NCBI RefSeq assembly: GCF_040049295.1 | Contig: NZ_JBDZDQ010000002.1 | Span: forward strand, 806,001-870,000 | Reading direction: 5' to 3' | Length of the DNA stretch: 64,000 nt | Origin: Sphingomonas sp. KR3-1 | GTDB lineage: Bacteria > Pseudomonadota > Alphaproteobacteria > Sphingomonadales > Sphingomonadaceae | Part shown: positions 1 through 6,763 of the stretch, piece by piece | Numbering within the stretch: the first letter of the stretch is position 1 | Layout of the letters: each line of letters starts with the position of its first letter | Program-made: the position numbers and the translations under genes | The notes under the pieces: model-generated | Told to the model about the DNA's origin: nothing | What the model saw: only the letters and a program-made list of their open reading frames with translations | The model's database searches: none

Positions 1-688
1 TGTTCTCGGCATATTGATAGGCCGCTACGATCGCGCCGCTGCCCCAGTCATGGCCGAACAGTCCGCTCGCGCTGAAATTGTGATAATTGTCGGCCATCCC
101 GTAGCGCACCGACGCCTCGAGCCCGGATGCGCGCTTGCGGGTAATGAAGTTGATCACGCCCGCCACCGCATCCGAGCCGTAGATCGCCGATGCACCGTCG
201 GCGACGATCTCGACGCGCTCGATCGCGAGATCGGGGATGAACGGGAAGTCCGGGTTGGTTTCCTTGGTGCTCGAGGCCACCAGACGATGCCCGTTCATCA
301 GCGGCAGCGTCGCGCTTGCCGGCAGGCTGCGCAGCCCGGGCGCGAACGAGCCCGCGCCGCCGCCGCTCGCCCGCGGCGTGGTGTTGAAGCTGTTGAGCTG
401 CGGAACCGTTGCGAGCAGATCAGCGGTGGTGCTCGCGCCGATCGTCTTGATGTCGTCGCGCGTCACGCTGATCAGGTTGGAGCCGGTCGGCGGCACGCCG
501 CGGATACTCGATCCGGTTACGACGATCTCGTTCTTGTCCGGCGTCGCCGCATCCTGATCCTGCGCGTCCGGCTGGGCAGCCGGAGCGCTATCCTGCGCCC
601 ATGCCGGCGACGCCGCGCAAAGCATCATCGCCAGTGCCGACGCGCCCGCCAAGGCCGCCCGGCCACTGAGAATCCGAGTCCCGATCAT
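1..688 (-). CDS. TonB-dependent receptor, N-terminal part (runs off window)
   Basis: Only the first 229 codons lie in the window; the 3' part is missing at the left edge. The protein opens with a signal peptide (about residues 1-31, ending AWA-QD). A TonB-box-like stretch (EIVVTGS, around residue 53) and the start of a plug domain follow, with the typical 'IERVEIVADGASAIYGSDAV' patch. That patch is characteristic of outer-membrane active-transport receptors energised by TonB-ExbBD. No STN domain is present, so it should not signal to a FecR protein. The start ATG is preceded by GGGGAGG at 5 nt. The gene follows the AraC-type regulator on the same strand after about 108 bp, and that regulator may control it. 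The substrate cannot be told from this fragment. Confidence 0.9.
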   Translation of the reverse strand, partial: MIGTRILSGRAALAGASALAMMLCAASPAWAQDSAPAAQPDAQDQDAATPDKNEIVVTGSSIRGVPPTGSNLISVTRDDIKTIGASTTADLLATVPQLNSFNTTPRASGGGAGSFAPGLRSLPASATLPLMNGHRLVASSTKETNPDFPFIPDLAIERVEIVADGASAIYGSDAVAGVINFITRKRASGLEASVRYGMADNYHNFSASGLFGHDWGSGAIVAAYQYAEN

Positions 689-694
689 GCATTC

Positions 695-719
695 CTCCCC
701 ACTTCTTTTTGTTGGGGAG
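695..719 (-). promoter_or_regulatory. Hairpin covering the ribosome-binding site of the receptor gene
   Basis: A 7-bp perfect inverted repeat (CTCCCCA at 695-701 and TGGGGAG at 713-719, 11-nt loop) lies directly upstream of the ATG at 688. In the transcript the 3' arm is the Shine-Dalgarno sequence itself, so the folded form would hide it. This is visible in the sequence; a regulatory role is inference and the pairing could be coincidental. Confidence 0.35.
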
Positions 720-796
720 CATCGTCAGCGCTGGCGCCGGGCTTGGCGATGGCGGGTTTGACGGCCAGATTTAACCCAAGTGACCAGATTCAGCGA

Positions 797-1882
797 TCAG
801 GCGCCGATACGCTCGCTCAGCAACATCGATGCGGCGGCCAGGCGCGCGCCATCGGGCTTGTAGCGGTCGCGATATTGGCTTGGGGTCAGCCCGGCCCATT
901 CGGTGAAGTTGCGCGAGAAGCTGCCGGGCTCGCTGAAGCCCACACGGTAGCCCACCTCGGTGATCGGCAGGTCGGTGACGAGCAGATAGGCCGCGGCCAG
1001 CTCGCCGCGCAGCCGCGTTCGGATCTGCTGGAAGCTCTCGCCTTCGCGCGCGAGGTCGCGGCGCAGCCGGCGCGGGCGGCTGCGCAGCTGCTCGGCGACC
1101 GCCTCGATCGGCGCCGACCAGTTCTGTTCTCGCTGGAAATCGACCAGCGCATGTTCGGTCCGAGAGCGCCAGGTCGTCCGGCCCGTCGGCGTGGCGAACC
1201 AGTCCGGGTTGCTGGCATTGTACTCCTCGACATCGGCTAGCGTGCCGTGCCGGAGCCGCGTGCCCAGGTCGCTGCGATCGTAGAAGAGCGCGTCGAACGG
1301 CGCATTGTAGCGGATCGGGCACCCGAACACCGCGAAACGGTCGAACCCGTTGGCCTGCACCGGCTTCGGGCCGCGTATCTGAACACCGCGCAGGCGCAGC
1401 GGCCGTCCGATCAGCCAGCTGAAGAACTGGAAGATCCAGATGAAGCGGAACCAGACGAAGATGTCGCGGTCGACGCCTTCGATCGTGTGGTAGACGCAGA
1501 CATGCTTCGCCCCGTGGCGGTCCTCGATCAGCTGCGGGCCGATGTCTTCCGACAGCGCCTGGGTGAAGCGGATGCTGACCCGGATCGATTCACCGAAGGT
1601 CTCGCAGTGGAGGTAGGCGAGCATGCGCTCCAAGTCGAGTGCGAGCCTGCATCGCTCGGCCATGAAGCCGATAAAGGCGTCGTCCAGCGCCAGCTGGATC
1701 TGCTGGATCAGCCGGGAGAGCGCCCGCCCGTCGATCGAGGCATCGACATCGCCGTAAACCGTCGGATCGATACCCGCCTTGTGCAGGATTCCCTCGGGAT
1801 CATGCCCCTTCAGCGCGGCACCCTGCAGCAGCTGCGCCACCGCGATGCCGTCCAGCCCGGGTAGCTTCTCCGGCGTCGCCAT
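797..1882 (-). CDS. AraC-family transcriptional regulator
   Basis: About 361 residues. The N-terminal two thirds match the arabinose-binding-like sensor domain of the OruR/ArgR-type AraC subfamily (residues about 15-205). The C-terminal 95 residues form the double helix-turn-helix, with the conserved ending 'GYRVGFSEPGSFSRNFTEWAGLTPSQYR'-type pattern around residues 305-335. It should bind DNA as a ligand-responsive activator. I chose the ATG at 1882 because the receptor-binding-like domain begins right after it (MATPEK). The frame stays open upstream to 1981, and a GTG at 1924 is an alternative; neither has a strong ribosome-binding site. It lies between the GH92 gene and a TonB receptor gene, both on the same strand, so these are its likely targets. 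Confidence 0.85.
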   Translation of the reverse strand: MATPEKLPGLDGIAVAQLLQGAALKGHDPEGILHKAGIDPTVYGDVDASIDGRALSRLIQQIQLALDDAFIGFMAERCRLALDLERMLAYLHCETFGESIRVSIRFTQALSEDIGPQLIEDRHGAKHVCVYHTIEGVDRDIFVWFRFIWIFQFFSWLIGRPLRLRGVQIRGPKPVQANGFDRFAVFGCPIRYNAPFDALFYDRSDLGTRLRHGTLADVEEYNASNPDWFATPTGRTTWRSRTEHALVDFQREQNWSAPIEAVAEQLRSRPRRLRRDLAREGESFQQIRTRLRGELAAAYLLVTDLPITEVGYRVGFSEPGSFSRNFTEWAGLTPSQYRDRYKPDGARLAAASMLLSERIGA

Positions 1883-2009
1883 GGAGTGCGCGGGTGGAGG
1901 CAGGATGTCGGAACGCTTGGTCACGCGGCCTAGATTTCCACGTTCGCGCGCCCCGCGCCAGCGCAATGACGCGCTGTGCATCGACTGGCTCAGGCAGGTT
2001 GAACCGGAA

Positions 2010-4028
2010 TCACATGCCGGTTTTCAGCACCCCTCCGCGCAGCAGCGCAGCATGCGTCAGCCGGCGATCGGTCAGCGACGTCCCGTTCGAGGTCGGAGTG
2101 CCACGCGGTCCGCCGCCCACAATCGAGAACGACCGTCCCCCGGCAAGGCGGAGGGTCACCCGTTTCGCGGCGGGCGGGGTGACGATGTAGAAGGGGTCGC
2201 CCGGCACCAGCGGATAGAGCCCGATCGACGCCCAGACATACCAGGCCGACATCGCGCCGCCATCGTCGTCCATCCCCTCGGCGAAGCCGGGCTCGAGCGC
2301 GAAACTCTTCTGGCGGATCGGCTGCGGATATTTGCGCTGGTTCTCGTACCAATGGTTGATCGGCGCATCGCGAAGCATCGCCACCAGCCGGTCCATCCGC
2401 GCCGGATCCCCGGCCGCGAACAGATAGGGCGCATGGATATCGGGCTCGTTGGTCATGTTGAACAACTCGCCGTCGAAGAAGCGGCCTAGCTCGTCGCGGA
2501 AGCGCGCAGTCCCCAGCGCCTGGTTCCGCAGCCAATCGAGATCGAACACCGGCGCCCAGCGATATTGCCACAGCGTGCCCTGGTAGAGCCCGCGCGCCTT
2601 GACGGTATCGGCATCGGGGCCGAGATCGCGGAACACGTCGAGCCAGAGCGCGCGGTAGCCGAGCGCCCGCGCCGTGAAGTCCCGCGCGACATCCGCATGC
2701 CCGCTGTCCGCCGCAAGCTGCGCCACCGCCCATTGGTCATAGGCGAGCTCGAGCTTCTGGTCGGGCGTCTCCTGCGGCAGCGCCAGCGTCTCCTCGGCCA
2801 TCGCGGCGAGCGCGGTGGCGGGATCCTCGCTGCCCAGGCCCTTGCGGTGCAGGTCGAGCAGCGCGATGCCGGCATGTTCGGTGCGCACGCTCAGGAACGG
2901 CTCGTTGGCGCTCGCCCATTGCGGCTTGTCCGACTGGAACAGCAGTATCAGCGAATCCGCGATGTCTCCGCCGACATTGGGCGCGACCAGCGCGACCAGC
3001 GGAACCTGGGTGCGGTAATTGTCCCATAGCGACCAGCCGGCATAGCGGTGATGCCCTTGCGGCACGCGCTGCAGTCGCCCGTCCGATCCGCGAAACGCGC
3101 CGTCGCTGTCGTCCACCCGGGCGGGCATCTGCAGCGCGCGGAACAGCGCAGTGTAGAACAGCCGGCGCCGCTCCAGGGGCGCGTCGAAGGCGATCGCCGA
3201 AAGCCGTGCGTTCCAGTCGGCGCGGGTCTGACGCACCAGGCGCTCGAAGGGCGTGTCGCCCAGCTCGCGCGCCAGTGCGCGCCCGGCGGAAGCGGCGTCG
3301 ACGGTGGACAGTGCCGCGCGCAGCTCGACTCGATCGCCCGCGCGCACCGCCAAGGTGAGGTGGAGCAGGCCCTTGGCGTCCGGGATGCCGACGGCCTGCA
3401 CCGGCCGCCCGTTCAGCTCCAGCCGCGCCGCGACGGCGAGGTGATAGACGCCGCGATTGCAGACCGTCGCATTCGCCAGGGTGAGCCGCAACCCGCCGGC
3501 ATCGGTCGCGAGCCATTCGTGCGACACGTGCTTGGCGTAGCTGTGGCGCGGATCGAGCACCACATCGACTGCGCCGGCACGCGACAGGGTGAAGCGGCTG
3601 ATCGACACAGATTGCCCGGCGGCCAGGTCGGCGGTGATCGCAGTCCTGCCATAGCGGACATGATACCAGCCCGCGCCGGCGCGTTCGCTGCGCCGGTCGA
3701 TCGACGCCGGTCCTGCCTCCCCGGCATAGGTAACGCTGGTCAGCAGATCGCCGCCGCCCCCGCCACATCCGACGCCTTGGGCGCGGGTCTGCGAGAAACC
3801 GCGGAGCAGGGGCGCGGAGCGGTCATAGCCGATATGGTTCGCCGGGTCGGTATCGGGCGCGAGCTGCACCATGCCGAACGGGGCTGCGGCGGCGGGCGAG
3901 AGCTGGCCGCGGTCGCCGCGCGTCCCCATGAACGGGTCGACCAGGTCGACGGGGGCCGTCGCCCGCTGCGCCGCGGCGGGGGGGACGAGTGCGAGGAGCG
4001 AAAGCAGCGCGTACAGGGGCTTCTTCAC
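2010..4028 (-). CDS. GH92 family alpha-mannosidase, secreted
   Basis: About 672 residues, close to the usual size of bacterial GH92 enzymes, which are calcium-dependent exo-alpha-mannosidases acting on mannan or N-glycan side chains. The N-terminus is a signal peptide (VKKPLYALLSLLALVPPAAA), so the enzyme is periplasmic or exported. Family marks are the DPFMGT start of the N-terminal beta-sandwich, an EPD-containing stretch near residue 530, and the hallmark GMDDDGGAMSAWYVW patch (residues about 585-599), where the catalytic acidic residues reside. I start at the GTG 4028, which has GGAAG nine bases upstream and yields the signal peptide. The longer open frame to 4325 has unlikely composition and overlaps the next gene. 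It sits in a locus with a TonB receptor, an SGNH hydrolase and a nuclease. Confidence 0.88.
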   Translation of the reverse strand: MKKPLYALLSLLALVPPAAAQRATAPVDLVDPFMGTRGDRGQLSPAAAAPFGMVQLAPDTDPANHIGYDRSAPLLRGFSQTRAQGVGCGGGGGDLLTSVTYAGEAGPASIDRRSERAGAGWYHVRYGRTAITADLAAGQSVSISRFTLSRAGAVDVVLDPRHSYAKHVSHEWLATDAGGLRLTLANATVCNRGVYHLAVAARLELNGRPVQAVGIPDAKGLLHLTLAVRAGDRVELRAALSTVDAASAGRALARELGDTPFERLVRQTRADWNARLSAIAFDAPLERRRLFYTALFRALQMPARVDDSDGAFRGSDGRLQRVPQGHHRYAGWSLWDNYRTQVPLVALVAPNVGGDIADSLILLFQSDKPQWASANEPFLSVRTEHAGIALLDLHRKGLGSEDPATALAAMAEETLALPQETPDQKLELAYDQWAVAQLAADSGHADVARDFTARALGYRALWLDVFRDLGPDADTVKARGLYQGTLWQYRWAPVFDLDWLRNQALGTARFRDELGRFFDGELFNMTNEPDIHAPYLFAAGDPARMDRLVAMLRDAPINHWYENQRKYPQPIRQKSFALEPGFAEGMDDDGGAMSAWYVWASIGLYPLVPGDPFYIVTPPAAKRVTLRLAGGRSFSIVGGGPRGTPTSNGTSLTDRRLTHAALLRGGVLKTGM

Positions 4029-4059
4029 GGGGCGGTTCTTCCAGAGACAGAGGAAAGGA

Positions 4060-4563
4060 TCATGATGCGCGGTCCGATGCGGCCTTGAGGCAGCGATACA
4101 GCAGCGTGCCGCCAAGCTGCATCGCATGGGCGTCGATCCGCGCGACTGGGGACGAACTGCGTTCCTCGAAATGCGAGCGGTCCTCGCCCGCGTCGATATC
4201 GTAGACGATGCGGCCCCAATAGCTGATCGTGCCGGTGCCCAGCGCATAGCGGCCCGAGGCCCCCCTGGCGAAATACTGGCCGCCGGGGAGATAGGTGACC
4301 GCGCTCGCCTGATCGCAGGGAGCATCGCCCGCGCCCTTGTTGTCGCGCTGGCTCCAGGTGCCGAGCAGCCAGTCGCGGGTCGGCGCCTCGGCGCGTTCCG
4401 GCGTTGCCGCGGCGGCGCGCGGGGAGGGTGTCCCGGTCGGGACGACGCGGACCGTCCCGGCGGGTTCCGGCGCGGCCTTGTGGCGCGGCCAGGCCAGCCA
4501 GAGGATCAACGCCGCGCCGATAAGCGCGATCGCGGCAATGCGGGGCCAGCGGGGCATCGTCAT
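4060..4563 (-). CDS. Small membrane-anchored protein of unknown function
   Basis: About 167 residues. A single N-terminal transmembrane helix (residues about 6-24, 'IAAIALIGAALILWLAW') is followed by a proline/alanine-rich linker to about residue 60. A compact domain comes next, starting 'RDWLLGTWSQRD', with two cysteines. The 'LLGTW' opening and a predicted beta-rich pattern recall lipocalin-like stress or META-type domains, but I do not recognise a family. The ATG at 4563 is chosen because GAGG lies 6 nt upstream; an in-frame ATG at 4569 directly abuts that GAGG and is less likely. It lies between the nuclease and the mannosidase genes on the same strand, 31 bp upstream of the mannosidase GTG, so the two are probably co-transcribed. 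Confidence 0.7.
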   Translation of the reverse strand: MTMPRWPRIAAIALIGAALILWLAWPRHKAAPEPAGTVRVVPTGTPSPRAAAATPERAEAPTRDWLLGTWSQRDNKGAGDAPCDQASAVTYLPGGQYFARGASGRYALGTGTISYWGRIVYDIDAGEDRSHFEERSSSPVARIDAHAMQLGGTLLYRCLKAASDRAS

Positions 4564-4573
4564 GTCCATCCTC

Positions 4574-4606
4574 GAAAAACGGCCGGGCACCGCGAGGCGC
4601 CCGGCC
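4574..4606 (-). terminator. Rho-independent terminator after the S1/P1 nuclease gene
   Basis: Reading the minus strand, GGCCGGGC and GCCCGGCC (4599-4606 and 4581-4588) form an 8-bp GC stem with a 10-nt loop. It is followed by GTTTTTC (4574-4580). It lies 15 bases after the stop of the nuclease gene and partly overlaps the leader of the next small gene. Confidence 0.7.
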
Positions 4607-4620
4607 AGGTCGACGGAGCC

Positions 4621-5421
4621 TCAGGCGAGCAGGCTGTTGAGCAGCGCGGCGAGACGATAGCCGGCCTGCTTCAGCCGCTGCGCGACCAGCGGATATTTGG
4701 TAGTGGCATAGTTGCTCGGCAGCGTGACCGGCGTGGCCGGGCAGGCGGGCGCCTTATAGTCCCAGCAGCTCGGCATGATGTCGTAGATATGGTCGCGCGC
4801 CATGTTGCTGCTCTCGGTCGCCCAGTCGCGCGGGGTTCCGCCCAGCGTGACGCTCACGCCGTTGTTGATCAGCTCCTGTGCGAGCAGCGCCGAGGCGACG
4901 CCGTGATTGTCGATGATCGTGTCGTCCCAGATCGCATGGATGATCGTCGAGGTGCCGCCGAAGGTCACCGTGTTGTAGCCGATCGGATCGGACCCGTGCA
5001 GCGGCTGGTGCAGGTCGCCGACCAGGTGGATGATGTACTTGAGCGCCACTTCGCGATTGGCGTTGGACTGGGTGCGATCGGCCAGGATCGTGCTGTAATA
5101 GGCGATCGCCTCATCTGCGCACATCGCGGTGCCGGTGCAGGCATGCGCCGGCGCCGCGCTGCCGTCGATCGGGATGCGCGTGGTGTGCGTGGGATCGGTC
5201 GCCGCGCGCTGGGTGTCCGCCCAGGAGGCGACCTTAGACATGTGCGTCACGCCATCGACGGCGAGCAGCCCCTGGATCTCGGTCCATACCGAGGCATTGA
5301 GGTTGAGTTCGGCGATATTGGCGATCGCCGCATGCCCGGTCGTACCCCAGGCATAGGCGGACTGCGGGGCGGCGAGCAGTGCCGCGGCGGCGAGCAACAG
5401 GGCCTTGGAACGCTGTTTCAC
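4621..5421 (-). CDS. S1/P1-family nuclease (zinc-dependent), secreted
   Basis: About 266 residues, typical for the family. It hydrolyses single-stranded DNA/RNA and 3'-nucleotides outside the cytoplasm. After a signal peptide (1-24, SAYA) the mature protein starts with Trp25, which in this family supplies a zinc ligand through its free amino group. The other zinc ligands are visible at the expected spacing: His30, Asp69, a His around 79, His132, Asp136, His142, His162 and Asp166 (motifs HLVGDLHQPLH and HAIWDD). The GTG start at 5421 has GAGGAG at good spacing and gives the signal peptide. It may supply phosphate or nucleosides in a locus otherwise devoted to glycan and ester hydrolysis; a close functional link is not proven. 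Confidence 0.92.
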   Translation of the reverse strand: MKQRSKALLLAAAALLAAPQSAYAWGTTGHAAIANIAELNLNASVWTEIQGLLAVDGVTHMSKVASWADTQRAATDPTHTTRIPIDGSAAPAHACTGTAMCADEAIAYYSTILADRTQSNANREVALKYIIHLVGDLHQPLHGSDPIGYNTVTFGGTSTIIHAIWDDTIIDNHGVASALLAQELINNGVSVTLGGTPRDWATESSNMARDHIYDIMPSCWDYKAPACPATPVTLPSNYATTKYPLVAQRLKQAGYRLAALLNSLLA

Positions 5422-5561
5422 TGGCTTCTCCTCTCGTGTCGCATGCTGCCTCGTCAGTCTCCCCGGCGCGGCGGCAGCGGAAAACTCCGCCCGGCGAGGG
5501 CGCACGGCTCCGCTCCCCGCGCGGAATGCGCGGAGCCCGGCGGCCGGCATTGGAAAATCCT

Positions 5562-6749
5562 CTATCGCGTCGCGAACAGCGCGAGCGGCACCGCCCGGCC
5601 CATCGCCTCATAGCCGCTGTCGCTCGGGTGCAGCTTGTCGCCGGAATCGAACGCCGGCTTGATCATCACCGGCGTGCTGGTGTCGCGCACCGCGGCTTCG
5701 AAATCGATCACAGCGTCGAAGGCGCCGCCCGTGCGGATCCAGCGGTTCACTTCCTGGCGCAGCGCCTCCATCTCGGGCGTGATGTATTTGGAGCCCCAGC
5801 CCGGTGTCAGCGTGCCGCCGATCACCCGCATGCCCCGCGCATGCCCCGCATCGATCAGCTTGCGATAGCCGGCGATCAGGTCGGCGGCGGTCACCGGCTG
5901 CTCGCCTTCGCTGCCCGCCTTCCAGATGTCGTTGATGCCCTCGATCAGGATCAGGTGGGTAGCGCCGGCAACCGAGGCGACGTCGCGCTCGAACCGGTCG
6001 ATGCCGGCCGTGCCGCGCCCGTCGCGCAACAGCCGGTTGCCGCTGATCCCCATGTTGACCACGCCGCAATGCGGCTTGCCGCCGTCGGACAGCCGCTTCG
6101 CCAGCATGCCCGGCCAGCCGCGCCAGTCCGGCCGCGTGCCGCGCGCGCCTTCGGTGATCGAGTCGCCGAACGTCACGATCGTGCAGTTGGCGGACGGGTT
6201 GCGCACTGCGATCTGGGTGACGAGCGGGCGGATCTTCTGCGCCGCCATGCCGCTGCCCGCCGCGTCCGCCGGGCCCGCCACGAATGCCGCGGGGAACGCA
6301 GCATTGCCCGCCACCGTCGAGCTCTCGGCGCCGGTCACGACCGTGACGACAACGTCCTCGCCGCTCTTCACCGCCAGATCGATCGGCGCGCTGGTCAGTG
6401 CCGCGCCGCCGGTGATGCTCACGCCTTCGCCGCTCTCGAACCGCACGGGCCGTTCGGTCCCCGGATCGATGCCGAAGTCCTTGGCGGCCCGCGCGATCGA
6501 GGCGCTGGCGATGCGCAGCGGCACCGCGCCCTCCGGATTGGTGAACACCAGCCGCACCGCGTCGCCCGCCTGGCTCAGCCGGAAGCGGAAGCGATAGGTG
6601 CCGGCGGGAAGCGTGCCGCGCACTGCCTTGGTGGCAGGCGAGGTCGCGTAGCCCCAGGCGCCGCCCCAGCGTGCCTCCTCGGGCGCGCGTGAGCCGGCCA
6701 GCAGGGTCAGGGCGAGAGTGGCAATGGCGGTAGTTGCGATGCGGTGCAC
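5562..6749 (-). CDS. SGNH/GDSL-family esterase, secreted
   Basis: About 395 residues. A signal peptide (first about 18 residues, ending near LLAGS) leads into a beta-rich N-terminal domain (to about 185) and a C-terminal SGNH hydrolase domain. All the blocks are present: GDSIT with nucleophile Ser197, GISGN, GIND and DKLHP with Asp371 and His374. The enzyme should deacylate small esters or acetylated sugars in the periplasm; the exact substrate is unknown. The GTG at 6749 gives the signal peptide and lies only 15 bp after the stop of the TonB receptor gene, so the two are almost certainly co-transcribed. The open frame extends to 6950 but would overlap the receptor. Acetyl-ester removal would fit with a GH92 mannosidase in the same locus. 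Confidence 0.88.
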   Translation of the reverse strand: MHRIATTAIATLALTLLAGSRAPEEARWGGAWGYATSPATKAVRGTLPAGTYRFRFRLSQAGDAVRLVFTNPEGAVPLRIASASIARAAKDFGIDPGTERPVRFESGEGVSITGGAALTSAPIDLAVKSGEDVVVTVVTGAESSTVAGNAAFPAAFVAGPADAAGSGMAAQKIRPLVTQIAVRNPSANCTIVTFGDSITEGARGTRPDWRGWPGMLAKRLSDGGKPHCGVVNMGISGNRLLRDGRGTAGIDRFERDVASVAGATHLILIEGINDIWKAGSEGEQPVTAADLIAGYRKLIDAGHARGMRVIGGTLTPGWGSKYITPEMEALRQEVNRWIRTGGAFDAVIDFEAAVRDTSTPVMIKPAFDSGDKLHPSDSGYEAMGRAVPLALFATR

Positions 6750-6763
6750 GGCGTCTCGTCCCG

